Source of the DNA: Rhipidocladum racemiflorum
Taxonomy: Eukaryota; Streptophyta; Magnoliopsida; Poales; Poaceae
Direction: 5' to 3'
DNA: 64,000 nucleotides
Assembly: GCA_036346355.1 (NCBI GenBank)
Contig: CM070572.1
Location: forward strand, 44,119,944-44,183,943
The notes under the pieces are model-generated. The model did no database searches. It saw only the letters and a list, made by a program, of their open reading frames with translations, and was not told the DNA's origin. This document shows positions 1-12,602 of the stretch, one piece after another (position 1 is the stretch's first letter; the number at the start of each line of letters is the position of its first letter). The translations under genes and the position numbers were made by a program.

Positions 1-1688
1 TCTATTTTCTTTTGAAAATCCATTTGTTCTCAACGGCCTTACGGTCATTGGGTAGGTCCACCAAAGTCCATACTTGGTTTTCATACATGGATCCCATTTC
101 GATTTCATGGCTTCTAGCCATTTGTCGAATCTGGGCTCATCATCGCTTCATCATACGTCGCAGGGTCATCATTCTCAATTACCATGACATTCATAGTAGA
201 AACATAAAAATCAGAGCATTACGCGCTCTTGTTGACCTGCGAGGTATGGTAGTGTTCTCTTTCGAGTTTCATGATCCTCATCATTAGTTCCCTCTTCATC
301 TGGTGAAGTCAACTCCAAACAACTTCCTGCGCTACATCGCACTTGCCATTCTATGAAGAGAAGGTTCAAAAACCTCGTTGAGTTCTACCTTCCTACTACT
401 CACACCTTTCGAGAGAAACTCTTTCTCCAAAAAGGATCCATTCTTGGCAACGAAAACCTTGCCCTCGGATCTGTGATAGAAGGTGTACCCAATTGTTTCT
501 TTAGGGTATCCTATGAAGACGCATTTTTCCGCTTTGGGTTCGAGTTTATCAGGTTGAAGTTTCTTCACATAAACATCGCATCCCCAAACTTTTAGAAATG
601 ACAGCTTAGGTTTGTTGCCAAACCATAATTCATACGGTGTCGTTTCAACGGATTTAGATGGTGCCCAATTTAAAGTGAATGCAGCTGTTTCTAGTGCATG
701 ACCCCAAAATGATAGTGGCAAATCTGTAAGGGACATCATAGATCGAACAATATCCAATAAAGTACGATTACGACGCTCGGATACACCATTACGCTGTGGT
801 GTTCCAGCAGGAGTGAGTTGTGAAACTATTCCACATTATCTCATGTGTGTGCCAAACTCGTAACTAAGATACTCTCCTCCACGATCGGATCGTAGGAATT
901 TGACCTTTCTATTACGATGATTTTCTACTTCACTCTGAAATTCTTTAAACTTTTCAAATGTTTCAGACTTGTGTTTCATTAAGTAAATATATCCATATCT
1001 ACTCAAATCATCCGTGAAAGTAACGAAGTAACGATATCCACCACGCGCTGACACACTCATTGGACCACACACATCGGTATGTATGATTTCCAATAAGTCG
1101 GTTGCCCGCTCCATTGTACCGGAAAACGGGGTTCTAGTCATCTTGCCCATGAGGCATGGTTCACATGTCTCAAATGATTCATAATCAAGTAATTCTAGTA
1201 GTCCATCAGAATGGAGCTTCTTCATGCGTTTAACACCAATATGACATAAGCGGCAATGCCACATATATGCAGCAATATCATCATTCAACTTAATTCTTTT
1301 GGCATTCACATTATGAACATGTGTACTATTATTATCAAGATTCAAAATAAATAAACCATTCTTCTCAGGTGCATGACCATAAAAGATATTATTCATATAA
1401 ATTGAACAACCATTGTTCTCAGACTTGAATGAATAACCGTCTCGCATTAAACAAGATCCAGATATGATGTTCATGCTCAACGCAGGCACCAAATAACAAT
1501 TATTTAGGTTCATAACTAATCCGATGGTAATTGGATAGGTAGCGTCCGACGGCGATCACATCAACCTTTGATCCATTGCCGACGCGCATCATCACCTCAT
1601 CCCTTGCTAGTTGTCGCCTGTTACTTAGCTCCTGTTTCGAGTTACATATGTTAGCAACCGAACCGGTATCAAATACCTGTGGCGCCAT
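1..1688 (-). pseudogene. Copia pol: protease, integrase, start of RT
   Basis: In element order: an aspartic protease segment with D-T-G in VFDTGSVANIC (near 1670); the GAG-pre-integrase zinc-binding segment with HCRLCHIG and CEPCLMGK (836-1513); the integrase core with its first D in IIHTDVCGP, second D in LRSDRGGEYLS and the E in VSERRNRT (near 790); then a stretch (332-757) typical of the integrase C-terminal side, including ETTPYELWFG. At the extreme left edge the translation gives WLEAMKSEMGSM, the beginning of the RVT_2 domain. Breaks: the protease and pre-integrase segments are in different frames, a stop lies near 836, and further stops lie between 332 and 200. Catalytic residues survive although the frame does not. 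Confidence 0.85.
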
Positions 1689-2600
1689 CTGCGAGTACTA
1701 GTAAGGTACACATCAATAACATGTATATCATATATACCTTTGTTCACATTCCCGTCCTTCTTATCGGCCAGATATTTGGGCGCTTCGCTCAAAGGCCCGG
1801 TGCCCTTGCAAAGAAAAACATTCGATGTCGACTTAGGGCCAGCCTTGGTCTTCTTCTCAGATGTGGCAACAGACTTGCCCTTCTTCTTGAAGTTACCCTT
1901 AGCCTTGCCTTTCTTGCCATTCTTCTTGAAACTGGTGGTCTTATGGACCATCAACACTTGATGTTCCTTCTTGATCTCTACTTCAGCAGTTTTCAGCATT
2001 GACAGAAGCTCGGGGAGAGACTTCTTCATGCCCTGCATGTTGTAGTTCATCACAAAGCTCTTGTAGCTTGGTGGCAGAGACTGGAGAACACGATGAATTC
2101 CTAGCTCAATGGGGATCGTTATTCCCAAAGCTATGAGTTTATCAGCGTACCCAGACATTTTGAGTACGTGCTCACTAACGGAGCTGTTTTCCTCCATCAT
2201 GCAGCTAAAGAACTTTTCTGAAGCTTCATAACTCTCTCTTTGCGGTATGGGTGTCGAAAATCATTTTCAACTCTCCCATTGTATCAAAAGCATTGCTTTG
2301 TGCTCGAAAGCGTTTGCAGCTCAGGCTCAAGGCCATACAAAATGCCGCAGTTGAACTAAAGCTGTGGTCCTCCTTGCGAGTCAAGAAAACATTTTTCTCC
2401 TCCTCGGGGCATCATCGTAGGCGGGGCACCCAGCGGCGCATCAAGCACATAGCTCCTTTGAGCAGCCCGAGGAGAGTCCTCGAGTTAAGGGCCCGATTGG
2501 TAAAGTTGCTACCGTTGGTGGCTAGTTTCTCTTTCTCCATGAACAGATTGAAATTGAAAGTAGGTGGTGCCATCTACAACATATTTGCAAAGTTACTTAG
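1625..2600 (-). pseudogene. Copia gag, frame-disrupted
   Basis: Gag is the structural protein that packages element RNA into cytoplasmic virus-like particles. The clearest piece is an open frame at 2200-1625 containing MEENSSVSEHVLKMSGYAD, a stretch typical of the UBN2-type gag of Angela/BARE elements, then a lysine-rich segment and the KYLADKKDG block that precedes protease. Upstream, 2600-2200 also reads as gag-like sequence (an N-terminal start MAPPTFNF is visible) but with stops and frame changes. The single zinc knuckle expected just before KYLADKK is degenerate: the CxxC and H spacing is not intact. The frame runs on past the protease junction into noise. Assignment is good; function is lost. 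Confidence 0.75.
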
Positions 2601-2613
2601 ACTAAGTTCATAA

Positions 2614-3733
2614 TAGATTAAGTTCAAGTTTAATTCAAAATTACTACGAGAACTCCCACTCAAAAACATCCCTCTAGTCATCTTTAGTGATTACACGAAC
2701 CAAATTCACTATACCGAAACCGATCATCACGTGAGACGGCATAGTTTCAAAGGCGAACATCAATATGTTCATTATATCATCCATATGACTCATGCTTTAC
2801 CTTTCGGTTCGTGTTCCGAGGCCATGTCTGTACATGCTAGGCTCGCCAAGTAGAACCAAAGTATTTGCTTGTGTAAATCTGGCTTACACCCGTTGTATGC
2901 GAACGTAGAGTCTATCACACCCGATCATCACGTGGTGCTTGAAGCGACGAACTTTCTTAACGGTGCATACTATGGAAGAACACATTATTATCTTGATATT
3001 AAGTTGAAGGGATCATCTTATAGTGCTAACGACGCGATCACATCCAAGCAAAATAAGATGCATAAAAAGGATTAACATCACATGCATGAATAATGTGATA
3101 TGATATGGTCCTTCTAGCACTTGATCTCCATCTTGTGTGTCATGGTATGATCTCCATCATTCCACCGGCGTGGCACCAAGGTCCATGGTGCTTCCATCTT
3201 GATTGTCTTCCTCCATTACAATATATCACATGGACATATACTTAGCACGCAGGCCATAAAAGAAAAGACAACCAAATGGCTCTTGCCGGTTGTTTAAATT
3301 TACAATAAATCTTATTTCATACAACAATCTTTGTATCAATGACCATATTACATCACATGCCCTGCAAAAACAAGTTAGACACCTCTAATTTTTTTTTCCA
3401 TATTTTACGCGGTTTTGGGTTTTCTAGGAAAGAACCGTTCTTACCCTCGAACAAGAACCACAACGGTGATAAAAACATTATTAGCAAACCGTTGTAAATT
3501 AGATCATGACTATAGTAGGAGAAACTGACACCCGCAAAGCCACTTATGCAAAGCAAGTTGCATGTCGAGCGTGGAACAAGTCTCATGTGCGAGGACATGT
3601 AAGGTTAGTCCGGACCGCTTCAAATCCCACTATGCCACCATGATCCAAAAAACACGAAAGTATGCAATAACATGATCATCAATGCCCACATCCATATGTG
3701 TTTTAACCGTACATAACATCTACGCATAGACAC
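2614..3733 (-). other. Untranslated leader of the copia element
   Basis: About 1.1 kb between the PBS and the first recognisable gag residues. It is AT-rich and has no long open frame on the element strand. No packaging signal could be identified by eye. Confidence 0.6.
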
Positions 3734-3746
3734 GGCTCTGATACCA
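3734..3746 (-). other. Primer binding site (initiator Met-tRNA)
   Basis: The element strand reads TGGTATCAGAGCC, the standard plant LTR-retrotransposon site complementary to the 3' end of initiator methionine tRNA. It lies one base inside the LTR, and it fixes the minus-strand orientation of this element. Confidence 0.9.
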
Positions 3747-3747
3747 C

Positions 3748-5317
3748 TGATGGGTTATAAGCATGGAAAACAAAAATTTTCCTACGAATGCAACCAAACA
3801 CCAAGATCATATCTAGGAGATGCATGCAAACGGTTTCAGAAGGACTCACCCTCGTAGACCGAAAGCGGGAATAACGTTCCCGCAAACAAACGTGGTTGAA
3901 GTAGAGGTACACGCCCGACTTCAAAGTCGCGAAGATGAGCGCCACAAACGGCAGCGCCTCCGTACTTGGTCACACGCGTGCGGAACAACGGCGACCTCCA
4001 ATCCCTCGATCCGGTAGGCGGCGGAAGTAGAGGATCCACGGGAAACTCCAACAACACTCACGACTTAGTGGTGGTGGTGGAGAAACTATTTCAGCGGCTT
4101 CGCTTAAGCTACCGCTTGGAAAGGTGGAGCAGAGGAGGAGGGAGAAAGGACCAACCAAAGGGTTATGGAGATTAGTCCCTGAGAGAGGAGCTCCACCCTC
4201 CCTTTTATAGGAGTGAGTGGACTCTCCACTCTCTCCATGTGAATGGACTCTCCATTCTCTTCATGTGAATGGACTCTCCATTCTCTTCATGTGAATGGAC
4301 TCTCCATTAAATAAATAAACAATTTTATTTCTGTTATTTTAATATTTGTTAATTCTTTTAATTAACAAAAATTAACACATACCCCCTTGAACTATTTCGA
4401 TATCCCGAAACTATTCCGGTGCTGTCCAAACTTTTCTCCGGTGTTCCGTACCCACTCAAAAGCGTTGATGAACCTTAAGTGTGTCACCCTACGGTTCGTG
4501 AATAAAATGGACATGATCAAGACACCTCTCTAATCAATAATCATCAGCAGGATCTGGAGATCCATAATGACTCCCACTTACTCAACGATGAACTAGTGAT
4601 CGTGTGAACCAAAAACAACATAACCAATTCCTTTTGTCTCGCGATATATTACTTATCCGGGATCCGATCATTGGTATCAACTATACCTAGTTCGATCCCG
4701 TTACCGACAAATACTCTTTACTCGTTCCGTGATATGACATTCTTGTGACCTAGTCACGTGCTTGCAAGCGATGTCAATGTGATATCACCGAGAGGGCCCA
4801 GAGTATATCTCTCCGCCATCTGGATGGACAAATCCCACTCTTGATGCATGAGCCTCAACTAATACTTTCATAGTACCCAAATCCATCTTTATAGTCACCG
4901 TGTTACGGAGTGACGCGTTTGATGTCATCAAAGTACTCTTAGGAGTTAGTGATTGACATCATCTCATGGTCTAAGGAAAAGAGCTATTTTGTATATGTTC
5001 AAGACAAAGAACAAACTTTAATGACTTGATCGAATTTGCTATACCAACTTGGGTGTGTGTTCATCACATCATTCTTCTAATAATGTGACCCCGTTATTAA
5101 TAACATCCAATGTTCATGATCAGGAAACCTTGATCATCAGTTAATCAACGAGCTAGTTTTAAAAGAGAGGCTTTACTAGGAACCTTTTTGTTTATTAAAC
5201 ACACGTGTATCAACGTTTTCGGTTAATACAATTTTAGCATGAGAAATAAACATCTATTATAAACATGGAATAAGATAATAAACAATTTATTATTGCCTCT
5301 CGGGCATATTCCCTTCA
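3748..5317 (-). repeat. 5' LTR of the Angela-type copia element
   Basis: On the plus strand this 1570-bp segment starts TGATGGGTTATAAGC directly beside the PBS complement and ends in CCCTTCA, giving TG...CA ends. On the element strand it starts TGAAGGGAATATGCCC, the same start as the solo LTR at 36519-37938. The length suits Angela LTRs. It holds a 26-bp tandem repeat at 4218-4308. The exact outer end could be 5317 or 5319. Confidence 0.85.
4218..4308. repeat. 26-bp tandem repeat in the copia LTR
   Basis: About 3.5 copies of a unit beginning TGGACTCTCCATTCTC and ending CATGTGAA. The last unit stops at TGGACTCTCCATT. It lies in the LTR where the R/U5 boundary would be expected on the minus strand; no function is visible. 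Confidence 0.85.
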
Positions 5318-6336
5318 CATATACCCCCGTATTGCATAAAAATTGCCAATTAATCATAGCGCCTAGAAATATTTATGTCCGTTAGAATATTCGAATGGAA
5401 TAGTAAGGTGGACTAAAAATTCTTTCATAAATGAACACGAAAAGGGGTCTCTGCAGAGGTCAGGACCCTCTGCCGAGCTTCTGCTCGAACGTTGCACTGT
5501 ATTTATTTCGCATGATGATTCGCTGCAGCGAAGGACTGTTTTTTTGGACGTAACATCTACTTGGACCCGAAAGGAGTTGACCTCCTTTCTGAACTTTACA
5601 ACTCGAACCAAAGTAGCCACTTAATCCGACTTAAATATTGGTGGGCCGAAGTTCCGCACCATTGTAAGATATTTTCCCTTATTACTTATTGGACTTCGTA
5701 TTGTTGTTTTTGCTTCATGTAGGTACCGACACTGCAGAGACCGCACACGTTGACCTCGACGCCGTTCCAGAAAACTCAGTGCAAGGCAAGCATCTCCCCT
5801 TATATCATGCTGCTAGCACACTTTTACGAAACTTATGTTGTTTTGATGAAATGTATGTATGCATACGTTTCTCCGAGTGAACACCATATATTGCGAACCT
5901 GGTAGATAAATCCCCACATTCCATAAAAATTGTGAATTAATCGTATCACCTAGAAATACATGCGCACAAAAAGATCGAAAAAACAGCCAATTAATTTGTT
6001 AGCTACGTATATTTGTTTTACTTAGTTCGTACGAACCTGAAATGTAAAGTATACAATGCCTTTCTGTGTAGTAGTATTTTACATGATATTATGAGTGTGG
6101 AATGTGGTTTTAGGATTTCATAAACTGCATATGTCTTGTGATAGTATATTATATAACATATATATAATTATATGTTGTCATACATTTTAACCGTACGTAA
6201 CCATAACATTAATTCTTTCGTAATTAAAATTTGAGTAATGACACTATGTTTAAAGATGTTAGCGGTGCATGTGTGCAATTATTGATGACTACAATTACGT
6301 AATGCTACAGTCCTCGATGGCGATTCCGCTTCATAT
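5318..6336 (+). other. Non-coding 5' side of the Mutator-like region, with a 40-bp direct repeat
   Basis: No protein of known type is visible. A segment of about 40 bp at 5331-5370 (GCATAAAAATTGCC ... GCCTAGAAAT) recurs imperfectly at 5919-5957. I looked for a terminal inverted repeat matching the right side and did not find one, so the outer boundary of the Mutator-like element stays open. Confidence 0.5.
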
Positions 6337-8929
6337 ATGGCATGGGGGGAGCCTGCAAATTTGCAGGGCCCATTTGTCAGCATGCATAATTGTGCACACA
6401 TAGAGACAACTGTAAATCCACCGATAGAGTTGCGTACAGTAGCAAGAGCGGTTGCACGCGCTCTTAGTGTTGACCGTACATTGTACAAGCTCGTGGTATA
6501 CGGGGTTAGGCCCCATGTAGTGCCAAATAGCTCGCTTTACGTGTACAGCCTATTCGAGCTCCGTGGAATGAGTGCCTGGCAGTTCTAGATGGAGAAGGCC
6601 GCACAGGAAGGGTTCGCACTAGGTGTTCACGTGAAGCTGGTCCCTCGCACCCCCGTCGGGGAGGCAGGGACGAGCCGAGCCCAGGAGGAGGACATGGGGG
6701 TCAATGCGGAGGAACAACTCGAGCCCGAAGAGGAAATTGCCATGAGCTCGCAGCAAGTCCCCGGTGAAGGGGGCTTGGCAGGGACTGGCGAGACGGATGC
6801 GCCCGTCCCTGAGGTTGATGCGGATGCCCTAGGGGATGACCCTCATCCTACTTATGGTGATGGTCCTGACGAAGATGAGGACCCGGGGCTAGCAATCGCA
6901 TTTTTGCACTCGCTGGACCCGGCCAACTGTGTTCTAGCCCGCTTGGAGGATATTTCAAGGCGTGGGCAAGACCATAGCGACATAGAACTCGACCAGGAGT
7001 TTGCCACAAAGGACGAAGCGATGCACTTCTGCACTAATTACGCCGTGGTTACCCGGCGTGACCACCATGTGCATCGCTCGGAGCCGAACTCCTTCGAGCT
7101 TATATGTAAGAAAGGGCAGCAGTGCAGATTCTATGTCCGTGCTCAGCACCCTAAACATCAGCACCATTTCATTATACGCCGGTACACACTGCACACATGC
7201 ACAGAGGCGGTTGTTCGGAACACAAGCAGCGTGGTGAAATCAATATTCATCGCGCAAATCTTGTTAGACGTGCTGAAGGCCGACATTAGTCTCAGGCCGG
7301 CAACCATAATTGCTGAGATGCGAGCGTAGCAGGATGTCCATAAACTACCTCACAGGCTTGGCGAGCAAAGCGGATGGCTTTGAAAATGTTGTTTGGTAGT
7401 TTTATGGAGTCATTCAATTGGGCTCCACGCCCTCTGAGGCGGATAGTCGCAACAAACCGGGCTCGAATATGCTATTCTTTGTTGAACCCGTGCGGCTTCC
7501 CGATGGAACAGCGCTCGAGAACTACTACCTCCTCGGGTGTTAGGCGTTCGGTCCATGCATCACGGCATTCGAAGAATCGCCGTCTGTTATATGCGTGGAT
7601 GGGACATTTCTATCCGGCGATTACAATGGCACCCTTCTTACCGCCCTAGCTGCCGATGCAAACAACCGGCTACTACATTTGGCGTTAGCGTGGTTGACAG
7701 CCAAAGCAACGGTAGTTCTCGTTCACTGTCCTGGTGAAGACCCGTGTGGTGCGGGATAGGGCGGTGTGTGCGTCGTGTCGGACCGTAATGCAAGGCTAAC
7801 TGAACGCCCTCGATAGAATGGCGGAAGATGAAGATTGCCCTGCACGTGGAGAGGCGTCCAGCGTAGATGGTGCATGCGTCACCTGAGGCGAACACATACA
7901 CCATGTGCAGGAACAAGAACATGGTGAAGCTATTCAAAACCCTATGCATGCAAAACCAATCGCCAAGTTCGATACGATATTTAACCAGCTGAACGAGCGC
8001 TCAAAGGAACTGGTGGCGGAAGAGACCATGGAGGGCACACAGGTAATTGGTGGCTCGGAGGTCTCCGTACGGCGCAAGATGACATTCGCTCAATGGATAG
8101 CTCGTAAACCCGCTGAGAGATGGGCCTGGGCGCACGATACAAATGGTGCTCGGTAAGATAATGCCCTCTCTAGTACGGTACCACATCATTTGACAGCACT
8201 ATTTTGCACCTAAGCGGTATGCTTCTCTTCTGCAGATACTCCATCATGACGACGAACTTTGCCGAGTCGTACAACAATGTGCTGCGGGGGGCTCGTTGCC
8301 TACCCATTTGCTCAATCATTGAGCTCACATTTTTTAGGACCGCGAAATACTTTGTTGATCGTCAAAGGGCGGCGTACAACTGCGGCTCAACCTTCGCTCC
8401 CCGTGTCGAGGCTTTGTTACAAATGGCCGTAGGCGTAAAAGCTCAATTCCACCGCGACGCGCATGATGGACCTGCGCGTAACATTTTTCTCGTCGAGTGC
8501 AAGCGCAAGCACCGTTCGGGATACTCCGCGGGGACACAAACCGTAGATGCCGGCTCGGCTGTATCGAGCGACCTGCTCATGCAACAAGCCTCGCCTAGAG
8601 CACATCCCCTGCTCGCACGTGCTAGCAGCGTGCCGTGATATGGGGGACAACGACGGCACACAATATGTCACACCGTACTACCGTATGGATGCCGTTAGAG
8701 CAACATGGACGGGCATTTCGAACCGTTCAACATCGGCACGAACTACAAGACCTCCGAACCCCCTACATGGCTCCCGTACCCCACACTAAGGCGCGATACG
8801 CCGGGTAGACCGCGTTCCGCGCGGTTTGAGGGTGACATGGATGCGTCTCAGCAAGACGATGGCCTTCGGCGTTGTCGCATCTGCAGGCAGAAAGGGCATG
8901 ACCGTAGAGGCTGCCCAAACAGAGGGTGA
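6337..8929 (+). pseudogene. Mutator-like (MULE) transposase, MURA type, decayed
   Basis: A MURA-like DDE transposase cuts and pastes DNA in the nucleus. Seen in order: an N-terminal segment (6337-6588) ending at an in-frame TAG, then LGVHVKLVPRTP and an acidic stretch; a MuDR-type N-terminal domain (ATKDEAMHFCTNYAVVTRRD near 7000); the DDE core with first D in ICVDGTFLSGDYNG (about 7590), second D in VVSDRNARL (about 7775) and E in TTNFAESYN (about 8255); a SWIM zinc finger with CSC ... PCSH (8565-8625); and a CCHC knuckle CRICRQKGHDRRGC just before the TGA at 8927. An intron at 8153-8235 has GGTAAG and TGCAG borders. Stops at 7327 and 7398 and at least four frameshifts show it is dead. The domain set is complete for the family. 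Confidence 0.85.
8153..8235 (+). other. Intron in the MURA-like gene
   Basis: An 83-bp intron with donor CG|GTAAGATA and acceptor CTTCTGCAG|AT. Splicing brings WAHDTNGAR next to YSIMTTNFAESYN without a frame change, as expected for this part of MULE transposases. Confidence 0.8.
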
Positions 8930-9133
8930 TGTTATCCAATGTAATATTTCAACTATACGCATTAGACATGCAACATCTTCTTACTACCTTCATTTTGCAT
9001 TCTCTTCGTGAAATGTCAATTATGTAATTTATGAACCTAAATTTCTTTGGGTATGTAGAGTGGTTTTGTAATTTCTTCTGATGATTTTTTTGTATTTCAT
9101 TGTTTCATTCCCTCGAGATTATGCAGGATTGTG

Positions 9134-11770
9134 ATGGAGTTGCCAGAGCTACTGCGATCAAAGTATGATGACGACCACAGGGGGCGCAAGTGGGCCTCCG
9201 GCCAGACGGTAACGTCATTACTTCACTGTCGTAACGTATCGCAAGCGTATGCACCTTTCGTTATGCTCAGTATGTTTACTTGCTCTGTCCTTACAATTTG
9301 AACACTCTCGCATGCGTGGCTCGTGAACATTAAGAGATTGGACCTTCGGTTCATATACGGCCTCGGACGGACAGGCACGTTAGCTTTCGCATTTATGGTG
9401 CGTGGAGCCGGCGAAGGAGATGGCGGCGGACCCGATGCCTAGGCGTGCAGGGGCCCTTATCACCGCGTTGGTCGACAGATGGCGTCCGGAGACGCATACT
9501 TTCCACCTCCCCTTCGGCGAGATGATGGTGACCCTCAAAGATGTCGCCATGTTATTTGGCCTTCCACTTTCCGGTAAACCCCTCGTAGTGCGCAAGCCCT
9601 CCAAAGAGGCATGGAAGAACTATGTAGAGGAAAGGTAATAAATGTGAAAGCACACGAACCACACTTATTTGGGAGCTAACGTGATTTCCTAACAGGTGAT
9701 TTTCTTCGATGCAGGTTTGGCACAACGTACACGGGGAACTGTGATCAGAGAGTCTCTTTCACATGGCTCGACAGTCTCCCGGAGGCTTGACCATGTCCTG
9801 TAAACGCTGACCCTAGTCAAATAAATAGGCACTTCGAGGTGTACCACTATTTCCTCTTTGCAGGAATTTTATTTACAAACAGAAATGGTGATTCCATTGC
9901 CCCCACCTCGTTTGGGTCGCTGAATTAGCCAGAAGCGGTGCAGGAAGATGCAGCACCGGACATCTACTGGTAGGGCTCGGCGATTCGCGCAGACACATAT
10001 CGCGAGATGTGTGCGGCCTGCCGCCGGCCACACCAACTTCAATAATGGGAGGTTGCCCATTGCTTCTCTGATTGTGGTCCTGGTCGTACCTACCCATAAG
10101 CGCGACCAAGAGTGTCAAGGCGGTACTACCCAGTGCCCGTTGATGAAGCTAACTGGCATCCAGTCGGAAGGCCAACCTTGGGTTACAAATGGATGCATGC
10201 CAGACTTCGATGGGCCCAGGAATCAGACCGCGGCTCCTACCCCCGTCTCGTGGGGGACCTAGACTTCCTGACATCAACGCAGGTCACGTGGGATCACTTT
10301 TCCACCCAGGCCGCGGAGGAGGTTGCGTCGGGAGGCCATATCTCCAATCTGTGCACGGGGGAACCTCATTACTGGATGACGAAATGCTTCATACTGTGCA
10401 TGAGTGCCGTTGAGCCATACTCTCCGGAGCGCGTTCAGCGCCAATTTGGGTACCGGCAGTCTTTCCCTCTACCGCCTCCGACAGACTCCGAAAGCTCCCA
10501 TGGGTATGTCGCTATATGTCATATTACTTTCACGATTACTGTGGAAACCATTAATAATGTGTTGGATTGATCCGCAGGAGGAGCACATCGGGGCACAACT
10601 ACAACTGGGTCGCACGGAATATGCTGCATATTGAGAGGTGGAACTCGAGGGCCACTCAGGACGTCTGGAACCCATCAGGCGCAGCCCACGAGACGGACAC
10701 ATTTGGGTACCTTGACTGGTACAGACCTCGCACACGGGCGGTGCTCCTAGATGAGTCATGGCGATGCCCGGTGCAACATGGGTATGTGGAGGAGTACGCA
10801 GAGCGCATGCACACACTGGTACGGATCGCACCGATCACATATTAAAAACTGGGGATATACCCAATTAAAAATTCGATACGTGTTAATTTGCAGAGGCGTG
10901 AGGCGGAGTACATGCATGACCAGGCGGACGAGATCCTCACGCAGTCACAGCCACATCAACGTCATTCAAGCAATCCTCTACGGAACCTTCTCCGCCGCAC
11001 AGGCCACCGTATAAGAAATGCGGTCAGAGATGTTGGTGGCCATAGGCCATCTACCCAACCTGATTACGGGGATGTACCGTACGAGGCACCGCCTCCGCCG
11101 AGCCCCCTGATGAGAAGCATGTCCATGGATAGACGTGCAACGCCTGTGCCTCCTCGGCGGCATCAAGACCAACCCAGAGCATCGACTTCGTCCCGGGTCC
11201 CGAGCCATGAGAGTGGCCGGGGCCATGGAGGCGGCTACGTTGAAATAGGTGCTGGGGCGAACGTTCAAGGAGGAGTACACATCAACATGTCACCGTTCCC
11301 ATCATTGCCACATGAGTCTTTTAGTACCCCCGTCCAGCATCAACAAACATGGGAGGACGTGTCGAGGGCGTACGATGACCTTATGGGCTCGGGGACTACA
11401 TTCACAAATTTGCTCGCGACGACGTGTTTGCAATCCCTAGGGTTGCAATTGCGTCCCAGTAACCCCGAGGAGGCCGGTGGATCGAACTGGCAGGAGCAAC
11501 AGCCTACGGACGTACTCCGCGCATCAGGGTACCATGCAGACCAGTCGATGGGTGGATGGGCCATCTATTGACACGTCGTGCGAGTGCGGCTTTGTGCAAT
11601 TCGACGCTGGAACGCGAGGTGCACGGTTAGGTCCAGCGCAGGCGGCTGGACTACGTATCCCCAATCCACCCGTAACTTTCACACCGTCCGACTACGATAA
11701 CCAGGAACGTCATGGTAGGGGGACGCGCAGGGGAAGAGGAAAGGGGAACACTAACCCAGAAGGCCGTTGA
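9134..11770 (+). pseudogene. Plant mobile domain (PMD, MAIN/MAIL1-like) gene carried by the MULE
   Basis: PMD proteins occur as host genes (MAIN, MAIL1) and as passenger genes in plant transposons. A probable first exon starts at ATG 9134 (MELPELLRSKYDDD) and ends at a GT near 9209. The core follows: ALVDRWRPETHTFHLPFG and VTLKDVAMLFGLPLSGK (9402-9636), FGTTYTGNCDQRVSFTWL (about 9715), FLFAGILFTNRNGDS, YREMCAACRRPHQLQ, then RVQRQFGYRQSFPLP (about 10430-10490). Introns with good borders lie at about 10506-10577 and 10818-10891. The last exon (10892-11571) is a low-complexity Pro/Arg/Gly tail; a second frame continues to 11770. Several stops and frame changes between 9400 and 10110 make it a pseudogene. 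It sits 200 bp after the transposase on the same strand. Confidence 0.8.
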
Positions 11771-11935
11771 ACCCGTTATTGATCAACCCGTTCGATTGCA
11801 TTATTTTACTTTCAATGTAATGTTTTAATATGTGCAAGATTGTGCTCAGAATGAAATGTATTATGGCACTAAGTTGTCTTTGCCACTTAGTTATACTGAG
11901 GCCTTTTGCACTGGCGTAATTTGCATGCATCGTGT

Positions 11936-12085
11936 CAAAACAATATTTTTCCATAACATGCTACTCCGTATTTCGAAGAGCAGATCATCTGCCTTATTCC
12001 AAAGAAATACAGTAATACGTGATATTTTACGGCCTACCCAATAGGCTTAAGTTGTCATCTTCGTTCGCGACTATTACACGAAGGG
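11936..12085 (+). repeat. Isolated divergent unit of the 188-bp satellite
   Basis: This stretch contains the same landmarks as the array at 13483-14885: TTTTTCCATAACATG, GAAGAGCAGATCATCTGC, ACGTGATATTTTACGGCC and GGCTTAAGTTGTCAT, in the same order and spacing. It is clearly older than the array copies and lies 1.4 kb upstream of them, on the other side of the first zf-GRF gene. Confidence 0.8.
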
Positions 12086-12372
12086 CATTACTAGGGCCAG
12101 GACACTGCCAGCTCCAGCTTGGCTTCAACCAGGCCCCCATCGCATGCAGCAAACGCTGCCACGTGCCGCTTTCATGTCCCGGCCCCTAACCTCGTGCGCT
12201 AACGTTACGCCACCTGGTGGCCACTCCCAAGCCACTGCCAGCTGCAGCGATTCTGCAGCCAGGCCCCCCGCAGCACACTGCACACGCTGCCACCTGCTGA
12301 TTGCCTGACCAGGCCCCTCGCCCTGCAGGCTGATGTGCCGCCAGCTGCGTCATTCCTCCCTCACTCCCTGCC

Positions 12373-12380
12373 TATAAATA
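12373..12380 (+). promoter_or_regulatory. TATA box of the first zf-GRF gene
   Basis: TATAAATA in the context GCCTATAAATATCTC, about 230 bp before the ATG at 12603. The preceding 280 bp are GC-rich with many CTGCCA and GCAGC motifs. A 5'UTR intron between the TATA box and the ATG is possible but not proven. Confidence 0.55.
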
Positions 12381-12602
12381 TCTCAGAGTGCATAAAAGTT
12401 TGAGTGAGTTTACAAACCCCATAGCGCGTAGAGGAGAACTGGTAGATTAGCTTTCTTTTTTTCCAGTATTTCATTCCGGCTACGTGTTTTAGAGGTATTA
12501 TTTACAAAAGAAATTTTGTACGGTGAGTCACATTGTACATTAGCTTGCTGATATCCTCTTCTTCCTAATTACACTTGTGCGTTCTTCAATTGTGTGAAGG
12601 CC

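Larger units (their letters stand above)
1..5317 (-). mobile_element. Angela/BARE-type Ty1/copia retrotransposon, 5' part
   Basis: The element reads on the minus strand: 5' LTR (5317 to 3748), primer binding site, untranslated leader, gag, protease, integrase and the very start of reverse transcriptase, which runs off the left window edge. The order PR-IN-RT places it in Ty1/copia. The LTR start (TGAAGGGAATATGCCC followed by a GAGAGGCAATAATAAA-like segment) and the protease-flanking residues VFDTGSVANIC resemble the BARE-1/Angela lineage as I know it. RT, RNase H and the 3' LTR lie outside the window, so the target duplication cannot be checked. Several stops and frameshifts make it non-autonomous. 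Confidence 0.9.
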